Source: Poa pratensis (Eukaryota; Streptophyta; Magnoliopsida; Poales; Poaceae). From it: a DNA stretch of 64,000 nt. The notes under the pieces are model-generated. The model made no database searches. It was not told the origin of the DNA and worked only from the letters and a program-made list of their open reading frames with translations. Position numbers and translations under genes: made by a program. This document shows, in pieces, positions 32,397 through 42,455 of the stretch. Position 1 is the first letter of the stretch; every line of letters begins with the position of its first letter. The stretch covers positions 20,717,528 to 20,781,527 of the forward strand of contig CAMZMU010000111.1 of NCBI GenBank assembly GCA_947311845.1, given 5' to 3'.

Positions 32397-32581
32397 GGCG
32401 GGAAACAGAGGCTTGCACAGAGACTTCGCGGGCGGGAACTGCAGGGGGCTGCGCCGCCGTCGCCGCCGTCGGGAAGGGCGTCATGGGATCTCCGGCGGCG
32501 GCCACCGGATAAACGGCGCCGGTAATTTCATCCGTCCCCACGGCCTTTTCATCCCCGCCTCGCTCCGACGAGCTCCTCGTC

Positions 32582-32626
32582 CCCGCCGTGAAGATCTCCG
32601 ACGAGCCCGATCTCAGCTCCGTCGAC
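32582..32626 (-). repeat. Inner inverted repeat, left copy
   Basis: 45 bases exactly complementary to 32931-32975. Both read as TELRSGSSEIFTAG, the left copy on the minus and the right copy on the plus strand. The symmetry centre differs from that of the outer arms by about 160 bases, so the two inverted pairs arose separately. Confidence 0.9.
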
Positions 32627-33089
32627 CGCGTTCGCACTCTTGCGCCCTCTCCTCGACCGCGGTTCTCCCCTGTGACCACCCCAGCAACGAGCAGGTTAGT
32701 CCTCTGTAGAAACGAGCAGGTCAGATTGCTGCTTCAGGTTTTCTTGTCTTGCTTCCATCTTCACTGTCACTGCTCTTCTTCACTCTAGCCCGCAACAGGT
32801 TTGCTTCCAGCATTCAATCTGATAGAAAAATTCAGAAAACTCAAATTAACATCTAATAATTCAGACCAAAAACCGAAAAAGAATCGATCAAATTTCAAGG
32901 AACGGATTTTCTTTCCTCCGGCGATCAAATGTCGACGGAGCTGAGATCGGGCTCGTCGGAGATCTTCACGGCGGGCACGTCGCAGCGCTTCTCCGGGAAC
33001 CTGAAGCCGACGGCGGCGCCCATCATCGGCCTCTCCGGGAAGCTGGGTCAGGGCGGCGGGCGGAGGAACCACCACAACCCCCCCCCGCG

Positions 33090-33506
33090 ATGTTCCCCAA
33101 GAAGGCCAAGACCGGCGGCGGCGGGCGCAACCCGAGGCCCGCGGTTCCGGAGGACGAGCCCAGCTCCCCCAAGGTTTCTTGCATCAGGAAGGTGCTCTCC
33201 GAGCGCGAGAGGGCGCGCCGCCGGCCGCGCCCACCGCCGTCGGAGAAGGCGCAGCGGCCTCCCGACGGCTGCTGCCCTGGGTTCGGGTTCTTGATGCGCC
33301 GCAGCCGCTCGCGGAAGGGAGCCGTGGAGAGCGTCGACTGGTCCCCGCCTCCCCCGCCCCCCGCGGCGAGACGGAGGGAGGCGAAGGCGTTCGAGGCGGA
33401 GGAGGCCGACCCAGCGCCGGCGCCCGGGCTGGCAGGGGTGATGCGGTTCGCATCGGGGAGGCGGGCGCCGGATTGGGCGGCCGAGTCTGTTGCGTCTCGC
33501 GCGTGA
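33090..33506 (+). CDS. Gene-fragment ORF inside the Pack-MULE-like element
   Basis: Open frame of 138 residues (MFPKKAKTGGGGRNPRPAV...). EPSSPKVSCIRKV followed by a basic stretch and CCPGFGFLMRRSRSRKG resembles plant proteins of the syringolide-induced 14-1-1 type, from memory and not certain. Its last codons lie in the right inverted arm (from 33485), so this end was not part of the captured gene. An upstream frame (32929-33090, MSTELRSGSSEIF...) could be another exon of the same source. Most likely a captured fragment rather than a working gene. Confidence 0.4.
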   Translation: MFPKKAKTGGGGRNPRPAVPEDEPSSPKVSCIRKVLSERERARRRPRPPPSEKAQRPPDGCCPGFGFLMRRSRSRKGAVESVDWSPPPPPPAARRREAKAFEAEEADPAPAPGLAGVMRFASGRRAPDWAAESVASRA

Positions 33507-33643
33507 GAACGATGAAGCAAACGAGCAAAACCAGTGCCAAAAGTCGTTGACTAGTTGTAGTCCGTTGGATTTGGATGGACGGTGGATGGAGTGCCTCAGG
33601 TCACGCTGTGCCCTGCCTCACGCGGGGCATGGGATCTCAGTCC
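33485..33643 (-). repeat. Right arm of the Pack-MULE-like element
   Basis: Exact reverse complement of 32238-32396. Confidence 0.95.
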
Positions 33644-33828
33644 ACTCACTCCAGCACTTGGCTTGAGATCGGTATGAGGGGAGAGGGCGGAGCGGAAGGC
33701 GTGATGTGAGGTTGGTTTGTTGCGCTCGCCCTTGCTCTCGCTCTCGTCTCGCATGCGATGCGATACGCCATGTGCGTGCGTGCGTGCGGTACAACTGGTC
33801 TTGTGTGCACTCCTACTCCATACGACGT

Positions 33829-33966
33829 CACATGTGGACAAATGGAAGTCAATTAATTTGGAACGGAGCGAGTAGGTTCTTGTACGAGACAAATCCTACA
33901 ATCGAGAGGCGTCGTATTTCCACATGTGGACAAATGGAAGTCAATTAATTTGGAACGGAGGGAGTA
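33829..33966. repeat. Tandem duplication of a Stowaway-like end
   Basis: CACATGTGGACAAATGGAAG followed by TCAATTAATTTGGAACGGAG occurs at about 33829-33875 and again at about 33919-33966, ending GCGAGTA and GGGAGTA. The end matches Stowaway termini (GGAGGGAGTA); no complementary left end is present. Confidence 0.65.
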
Positions 33967-33969
33967 CGT

Positions 33970-34390
33970 GCGTATTTGCATCCGTAGCTTGTAGGATCCT
34001 CCTCATAGCTGGAGGCTCGGGGGCGAGGGCGTGTACATATCCTATACGTGCAAAGCTAGCCCACGCCGTTGCCGGGTCGGTACAACGCACAAGGAAATGG
34101 CCGAAAGATACTTGTGACATTCGATGTTTTTCATTTCGTCACTTTGAAAGCCAAGCCTAGAACTTAGGCTTATCACACTTGTGTGTGAAAGGATCTTGGC
34201 AATGAAACTCGATTGAACGGTCGGAACAACAAATAGACCGACACTAGTGATAAAAAAGGATCTTGATATTTATCGTGGAACAGAAATAATATCACAAAGT
34301 TGTAGACTATTGTCAGGCAATTTTGCCACAGTTATGATGGTCATTTTGTTCGACAAACCTTTTTTTTGGTACACGCACACGTCTAAGGCT
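33970..34390. other. Intergenic, no supported feature
   Basis: No domain-bearing open frame and no element ends recognised. Confidence 0.5.
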
Positions 34391-35250
34391 GTTGTAGCAA
34401 AGTTAGTCGCCAATCAAACATGTTTGGAATATGTAATTCAAATATGCATCCACAATATAGGAATGTAAACGATGTGCTCTACTTGTTTTTACAAAAGTTA
34501 GCGGGCATGAAGCACACCGTTTGGAAAGGATGAGCGCCGCCAAAAGGTACATTCCTCTTCGGTTGTCTCTACACATTATGGCGGTGGCGTGTTGGAGAGC
34601 GCTCACATCTTATATTGCAATGTCGCTTCATGATTCGCGTTTGGGGAATGAAAAATAGACTGGCTGGGGTTGCATGTCCCTCCTCCGACACGACAGGATA
34701 GGGGGCGAAAAACTACAAAGGGTTGTGGGTCAAACCAACATCTCGGCAAAACGACAAATATAAGTCAATGTACTTATATTTTGAGACGACCCATCGTGCT
34801 ATAGGTTGTGCTTGCTAAGATAAAGGCACATATCATTAATCAAACATGTCTGGCATATAGAACTCGCGCACCACTTTTTGTCTACAATAGTTGGTTTGTA
34901 TGTCAACAAATATCTTAATAGGCATGAGCCAACATGCAATGCACCATTTGGAATGTCAGAGCATGGCGACAAGGTACATTCATCTGCGGATGTCTTGTGA
35001 TGCAAAGTAGAGTGCAGACAAACTAGACGAGAGGGGATAGCCAAATTGTTGTCTCCGCACGTTACACAAACAAGTGCCAGAGAATGTTCGCATCTTACAT
35101 TGCAAGTCCTCTTCATGATCCACACAGGGGTATGAAAAAGAACTAGCTAGAGTTGCATGTCCCTCCTCCGACATGGCAGAATTGGCGGCGGAAAACTCTG
35201 AAGTGGTTGGGTTAAACCAACATCTGGACAAATGGCAAAAAAAAAAAATC
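34390..35250. repeat. Diverged tandem repeat of about 420 bp
   Basis: Two units (about 34390-34770 and 34810-35250) share the order AATCAAACATGT, GAGCG(C/T)TCACATCTTA-like text, GTTGCATGTCCCTCCTCCGA and AAACCAACATCT. Divergence is considerable. No coding content. Confidence 0.6.
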
Positions 35251-36589
35251 ATGGCCTCATAATGATAAAAATATGTGAATATTCGGTGGCATTCCATGAT
35301 GCAACAAATCTTCCTTAATAAGATAGAACAAGGCAGTAAACTTGGGTCTTAGTCGAGCCGGTGCTAAGCACCTAACCATGCATGTCAGAAAAAAGTAGTT
35401 TTAGCTTTCCATAATTCGCTTTCATTTCGCACTACAGACTTAGGAAAATATTTTTCCTCCATATTAAAAAGACACGGTAATGTTATACTCAAAGTGGAAA
35501 CAATTATACATCTAAAATGACAGGAATTTCCCCTTTGTGTGAAACGAATTAACGAAATCATTTTTACTGGAACGTTCCTTGTGCATCAATCTTTTGTGGA
35601 ACACGGCTCACATGCATGGTAAGCAATGATCAATCCATGTGACTCGGTGTACTACGAAGAGCTAGCGGTTACCATTATGTTTTTGCATGGGCTGTCACAG
35701 GTAGAGAAGTTTTCAGAAAAAGGAAGTTTTCAGTAACAGATTTTTCTTTTCTTAGAGGTGAAATTTCTTCAGTTACAGCCATTAATCATGATCCGTAAAT
35801 TCGCACGTTACCACTGACTTTTTCATTTTTTTTCAGGGGACGCTACCACTACTCATCAAAACGGTCGCAGCTCTTCCCGGCAGCTGACTGGCAATTGTCC
35901 CTAGTGGGCCAGGCCTGCCTTGGGCCCGTTAAAGTGGCACTGTTCCTTTTTCCTATTTCAGAATTCGAGGATGACACGGGTAAACGATTTTTTTTTTGTG
36001 AGGCTAACCTTCGTGTAGTGTATCCCCCACATGGCGTGATATGCAACTTGTAATCCAGGAAGGCAGAGGAACAGGTGAATGGGTTGGAGTTTACGGGCAG
36101 AGCTAACACGGCAGGGGCACAGTGGCATGGCCATCACACGCAGATGCGCCAAGAGACGATTCAGATGGTTCGGGGATGGGCACCGAAAAATCCAGATTCT
36201 GGACGCATCTCATGCCGGCATGCATGCATGTGGAATGCAGGCTAGCACACATGCGTTCAGAACTCGGCTTAACAAACACGGCCAAAACAAGAGAGATTCA
36301 GTTAAATAAACATGCAGTGTCAATACCCAAATTGGCACAGAAGAAATGGTTAAACACGGTATCGGAAAAGGTATGATCCGTTGATCCATGTGTGAATCTC
36401 AGGGTAAGTTTACTACAAGTGTCATTCGTACGATATATTTAAAGGGCAACTAATATTTAGGCGGATGCCATGCGACAAGGGAAAGGACCAGGTTGCCTGA
36501 AATAAACAGGGGAGAGGACCAGCAATCAGATTCAGATCGAGGGTCGAGGTGGAGGACACTAGAGGACAGCAACCTGCTTTCTGATGATG
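35251..36589. other. Intergenic, no supported feature
   Basis: AT-rich, short open frames only, no recognised element. Confidence 0.55.
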
Positions 36590-38060
36590 ACAAACGTTTC
36601 CAATCAAACGGTGACCACAGATTTAGTGTGCGGCGTATGTATCATCTGCAAAAACGCCCTTGAAAACGGAGAAGCAACCGTGTTCAGTTCAGAGTGACGT
36701 ACGGCAGAACTGATTTGGACTACTTAGTGGAAAAACTTGCACACAATGAACAAGTTGAGCTTAATTTCAGGAATATATTTCACAGCCGATGAAATTTCAC
36801 CTAAAACTGTTAGCTCATTTGTGCGATTCATTGCGATTGCTTATTGAACACTTGACACTGTCCCTGTTTGTAGGTGACATTGTGGAAAATGTTGAGTGCT
36901 GAATTAGAGTTGGGCGTAAAGATGTGTACATCAGAGCAAAAGGCGGCAATGAACCAAAATCAGTAATTTAATCATGCACAGAAGGCGTACGTGCGATCAG
37001 GTTTTTGCACACTTGTCGTGTTTATTTGTAATTCCATGCCAACCCGATTCAGATTCAGACACAACATGAGTAATGTACGGGCTACACTATTTGCGGCGCC
37101 CCAAAACCTAGAAGCCTTAAGACCGTCAGTAGCAACGTGGCACATCTTTTAGTACGGCAAGTTTTACGGTACCTTTTACTAGTGCTGAAATATGACCAGT
37201 ATGGTTTGATCTAACGGCTGAGAAAGATCTGACCCAGTAGGCCCATTAGTGGTATTTCGGAGGAGAAAAAACAATAACCAGCTGTCAGCCTGACAGTTTT
37301 TCACAAACAAAACAATCCAGAAAGCCTCTCCGCTCTCATTTAGATACAAATTAGTATACGACCCAACAACGTTAAGAAAGAAAAATAGGGTGCTCAGCGA
37401 TTGGCCACAATGGAACACAAAATAGGTGTACATTGTACAATAGTTTTGCTTCGGGTCAGTTGAATAAGCAGTGGCGGAGCTTAGTACGTCAAGGGGGAGG
37501 GGGCCAATGCCCCCTCCCCTAACTGTGTACTAGTTTGTGAAATTATTTTCTAGAGAGAGTTAAAATTAGTCTTTATGTCCTCCAAATATTCATAGTTTAT
37601 CTTTAGCCCCTTAGAAATTGTGGTCAAGCACCACCACTTCTGTCAAGATTGGAAAGTGCACGTACAAATGTAACGAGATCTAAGGATGAACCGCAATTGA
37701 TATCAGAAACTTGCGTATACTCCGAGTGATAAACGAAATGTCAAGATTCGCCCAATAAACATCATGTGGTTCAGAACCCAGTTAGTTACCCATTGGGTGG
37801 AATTCATTGACTGTTGTGTTTGTGCACATACAAACAGCGCACAACCTTGAGTCAAATGTCACAAAAACTACTGGCAAAATAGCTTTTGGGTCGCCGAGAA
37901 TCTCTGACGAATGGATGCTATATGAAAATATCACCATAAAAAGTGGCCTATGTTAAACACAAAAACATAGTGAATTTTATCCAACCACCAAACACCACTA
38001 ACATATTGAACAATAGGCTCCCTGAAAGAAAATGTTCTTCGCGTCTCATTGGTAAAGAAT
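36590..38060. repeat. Segmental duplication, copy A
   Basis: Matches 38705-40327 plus 40779-40793 and 41399-41430 in the same order and orientation, with many point differences. Copy A has about 180 bases (37157-37337) that copy B lacks. It keeps the empty target site (A|T at 38013/38014) of the Helitron present in copy B. The open frames in it carry no domain. Confidence 0.85.
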
Positions 38061-38704
38061 AATAGAACCAAGGATTTTAGACATACCCTACTATCAAGTT
38101 CTCTTATTCTATCATGGTGGTGGTCGATTAGATCCACTTCTCCACCATAGAAACCAAAGCATCTAGTATGAATCGAGTGTGCTACGAAGCAACACAGAAA
38201 CACTCTATCGTTTCCACATAAAGGAAATAAGAGACACCGCTGCTGGATGGAGTCACGTGGTCGCAAACGACTGCAATTTAACAAAATAAGCATCAACAAT
38301 AATCCAGGTTTAATGTGTATATTAATTTGTCCCCTAAAAAATCGCCAATAAGGCCCCTCTTGGGTGCTTGACTTTTTTTTCTCCCGTGGTAATTTCCTGG
38401 TGTTTCTTTCGGCGTACTAAAATATCGGCAGGTTTTTACGTCATGCGTGTGTAAAAATATGTGAACGAATACGCAGGTAAATGGCCGTGAGTGGATTTTA
38501 GAACCACAAACCAAGCAGGCTTACATGCCATTATTGGAAATTTTCCACGGTCCAAAATATACACCGGTTTTGGCCTAATAAAATACCAACCAAGCGGTGC
38601 CTAAATTTCATGAACCAAAGGTATTTTACATATACAATCTAAACATTTCTTTTGGGGCAGTATATACAGTCAAAACATGTGGGAAACGAAGTAGATAAAA
38701 TAGC
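38061..38704. other. Spacer between the duplicated copies
   Basis: AT-rich, no recognised gene or element. Confidence 0.5.
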
Positions 38705-40327
38705 ACTACAAGTTTTCAACGACAGGTGACCACAGATTTAGAGTGCGGCGTATATATCCTCTGCAAAAACACCCTTGAAAGTTCAAGGGAGAAGCAGCCG
38801 CCGTGTTCGGTTCAGAGCGACGGCAGCACTGCTTTGGACTACTTAGTGGAAAAACTCGCACACGAACGTACAAGTTGAGCTTACTTTCCGGAATATATTT
38901 CATGGCTGATCGATGAAATTTGTCCTAAAACTGTTAGCTCGTTTGCGTGATTCGTTGCGATTGATTATTGAACACTTGACGATGTCCTTGGGTGATATTG
39001 TGGAAAATGTCGAGTGCTGAACTAGATTGTTGGGCGTAACAATGTGTATATCAGAGAACAAAAGTGCGGCAATGAACCAAATCAGTAATTTAATCATGCA
39101 CAAGAGGCCTCCCTGCAATCAGGTTTTGGCACACTTTTCATGTTTATTTATAATTGCATGCCAACGCGATGCAGATTCAGACACAACAGTGAGTAATGTA
39201 GGGCTACACTATTTGTGGCGTCCCAAAAACTAGAAGCACTAAGACTGTCGTCACCAGCGTGGCACATCCTTTAGTACTTTCTTTCCTTTAGATACGAATT
39301 AGGATACAACCGGACAATGTTAAGAAAGAAAAAGAGGGTGCTCAGCGATTGCCCACAATGGAACACAAAATAGTTGTATACTATACACCAATTTTGCTTC
39401 GAAGCAGTTGAATAAGCAAAGATGGTTGTGTTTTTTTCTCTCCAAAGATGAGTTGATCAAGCTTAATCGATTCTAGTTTTGGTACTCATCATCACTGTCT
39501 CGAGGTCTCAGTAGAGCTCTAGGGATGAAGATTCGGCAACGCGTAGAGGTTGGGGCTGACTGACGACAATAACTGCTTGGATCGGTGGTGTATCCGAATT
39601 TGGGAGAGCATGCGTTGTTGGAAGGACTTCATCACTTCTATCTAAGTTATAGAATATGGGCTGTGAATGAATAATAGATTAAAACAGAGCAATATCAACA
39701 ACATGGAAATAAAGGAGAAAGCAGCCTCACAATCCTTTAAAGGAGTCGGGGGGGGGGGGGGGGGGTGGGTGGTGGGGGGGGGGGGGGAGGGGAGGGGCAT
39801 TGGCCCCCTCCCCCAAACTTTGGACTAGTTTGTCAATTATTTTTTGAGAGGGTCTACATGGATAAAATTAGTCTTTTAGCCCCCAAATATCCATATCTTG
39901 TCTTTAGCCCCTCAGAAATTGTGGTCAAGTTTCGCCACAACTCAGCAAGATTGAAAAGTGCATGTACAAATGTAATTGGTAGCATGTAGAAGAAGATTAA
40001 AGCATGAACCACAATTGGTATAAAAAACTTGCATATACTCAAAGAGACAAACATAATGCCAAGATTCTCCCAGTAAACATCATGTGGTTCAGGAGCCAAG
40101 TCAGTTATCCATTGGGTGGGATTCCTTGACGGTTGTGTCTGTGCACGTACAACAGCGCACCACCTTAAGTCAAATGTCACAAAAACTATAGGCAAAATAG
40201 CTTTTCGGTCGCTGAGAACTCGCTGAAGCTCGGATGCTATCTGAAATACAAAAAAAGTGGCCTCTATTAAACCCATTAACATAGTGAATTTTTCTGAGCC
40301 ACCAAACCCCATTAACATAGTGAACAA

Positions 40328-40778
40328 CTAGAAAGATACCCCGCGTCTTGCAGCGGGAACTTTTTATTAAAATTGTAATATAAAAAAGGACATATGACAC
40401 ATGCAACAGGAAAATTTCTTGGAATTATTCGGGAATCGATTGGGCACCATAATCGAGAGTCTAGATTTAATCAATGTAGAATCTTTGTATATTTAACAAC
40501 TAAAATTGATAAGGTATTGCATGGATAAAATAATTTATAATGCGAATAGTTTTCATGGATGGATGAAAAATCATTAATAATGTTTGATGACATGGATAAA
40601 TAATGGCTCAAATAGTGGATGCTGTGGCGTGAGGAATAGATGATGTGTGATTAATAAGTATTAGTGGAGATGAAATGGACAATTGATTGGTTAAGAGAAT
40701 GGATGATGTGGATAGCTTGCATGTTGAGATAGAAATAATTAAGTAGTGGGGTTTTCCTTTATAAAAAGTATAGATAGA
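40328..40778 (-). mobile_element. Short non-autonomous Helitron (451 bp)
   Basis: On the minus strand it starts TCTATCTATACTTTTTATAA after a host A and ends in a hairpin (CCCGC...GCGGG) followed by GTATCTTTCTAG and a host T. Both ends thus fit Helitron rules. Copy A of the surrounding duplication has GAACAATAGGCTCCC with no insert at 38008-38021, which shows the pre-insertion site. It has no coding content. Confidence 0.85.
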
Positions 40779-40793
40779 TAGAAGCTCCCTGAA

Positions 40794-41398
40794 CAAAGAT
40801 GGTAATTTTACACATGCGTATGGGTATGGATACCCACGGATACTGTACCATCATGGGGAGGGTATGGGTACAATTTTATACGCATGTGTAGTACCCTACA
40901 TGTTAAGTCATGGGCAGTGCACGCATGTAGGCTTATATTAGTGAGTATACTCATACCCTGCCCGTTATATAGGCATGTGGTTTTAACCATGTAGCTCCAA
41001 CATGTGCAGCCCACCAGCCCAGTAGCGCAAGGGCAAAGCATACCCAGCTAATCCCCTAGTTAAGCCTCACACGTAACTCTCCACAAGTTAAAGTTGTCTT
41101 CAATCGTCAATTCAATTTGAGTTAAGAGGATTTGCATGTACTCATATATCTGTTATTGAATTGAGATAAATATTTTTTGTCAAATGTGCTATCGGTAAAT
41201 GTAAAATTGTGAATAGCTTATGTACTATTTGATCTACCTGTTGGTTATCCATGGGTATTGACACCTGTTGGGTATGGGTACGGGTAAAGTTTCGTATCCA
41301 TGTATACGTGTATGTATAAAATTTTGTATCAGTTGACTATACGGGTATGGATATTGGTATTGCTCTACCCGCCCCATACGCTACCATTGCCTTCATTA
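40794..41398. mobile_element. Probable DNA-transposon insertion, hAT-like
   Basis: Sequence absent from copy A, flanked by TCCCTGAA (40786-40793) and TCTCTGAA (41399-41406), a likely 8-bp duplication with one change. It is rich in repeated GGGTATGG and GGATACC words. The inverted ends (GATGGTA... and ...TACCATTGCC) are weak, so class and boundaries are tentative. Confidence 0.5.
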
Positions 41399-41526
41399 TC
41401 TCTGAAAGAAAATGCTTTTGGTGTGTCATTAAGTTTAACAGTGTTCTTAGTACCCTAGCCCAAAGATATCTGACAAGAGTTGTAAATTGCTGGCTTGTTC
41501 CATGATGCAAACAGACCATGTGACAA

Positions 41527-42191
41527 ATGAATAAAAAACATATATATCCCAGAGAAATCTCACCAGAGTACTCCAACGTATTCAGGCTTCACAATTAGCC
41601 ATACCTGACAGTGACAGTACCGTATGTCCGTGTGACAAGGAACAAGCCTGCCACTAGCCTCCATAGGACTATTAAATCAGTATGCAATGCAACAAGCACT
41701 AGGCATTAAGATCTGATTCAAAGATTGCTTTGTCCATACAGCCAGTTCTTGGCACTCAAAGAAGCTCGCTGCATTGCGTCCTAACAGTCAAGGAACAGAA
41801 ATACAAGGATTGATGAAAAAAACAAAGACCTATTCCGAATTTCTGATGCTGTATAAATTATTCTTGTACCATGATGAAAACAGAACATGACCAATGAATA
41901 AGCAACAGTTTATATATCCCAGAGAAAATCTCACCAGAGTGCGACAGCATATTCAGCCATCACAGTTGGCCGTAATGACACAATCAAATCAGAATGCACA
42001 GTAACAAGAAGTAGACATTCAGATCTGATTCAACTGTTGCTAGGTCCATACAGCTACTTCTTACAGTATTATATGTCAGCTCAAAGAATGCTCACTGCAG
42101 AGCATCCTCATGCAGTCAAGGAACAGAAAGACACGGAATAATGGAAAAGACAAAGATCTATTCTGAATTTCTAATGCTGTATACACTATCC
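41527..42191. repeat. Tandem duplication downstream of the TBL gene
   Basis: Units about 41527-41867 and 41896-42191 share ATATATCCCAGAGAAA, CTCACCAGAGT, AGATCTGATTCAA, TCCATACAGC, CAGTCAAGGAACAGAAA and similar words. Non-coding. Confidence 0.75.
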
Positions 42192-42455
42192 TCTGTTTCT
42201 GATTATCGCTAGCTGGACATGAATTTTACATCGTAAACTCCTAGGATCCTATACAGATTTCCTGTTGGTATCTCTGAGTCAGAGATCCTGCGAACTGCCT
42301 ACTTTTCTCTATGCAAGGATGCCAAAATCCTTGCCTATCACTTTGTCAACTATATATGCCTTGACCACTTCGGCTGGGCTTTTATCCTAGACAAATTGTC
42401 CTTCCATAACAAACAACACTGCATGTACAGGAACAAGCAACTTCACACTTGGCCT

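Larger units (their letters stand above)
32238..33643. mobile_element. Pack-MULE-like element with 159-bp perfect inverted repeats
   Basis: Arms 32238-32396 and 33485-33643 are exact reverse complements over 159 bases and start GGACTGAGATCCC. The flanking nine bases CTTCACTCC (32229-32237) and ACTCACTCC (33644-33652) agree at seven aligned positions directly next to the ends, which suggests an old 9-bp MULE duplication. The 1.1-kb inside has no transposase. It is GC-rich, with gene-like fragments on both strands, as Pack-MULEs in grasses have. It lies immediately upstream of the WRC gene. Confidence 0.65.
38705..41430. repeat. Segmental duplication, copy B, with later insertions
   Basis: Second copy of 36590-38060. 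It has gained about 300 bases at 39430-39745 followed by a long G run (39750-39790), a Helitron (40328-40778) and a further insertion (40794-41398). Confidence 0.85.
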
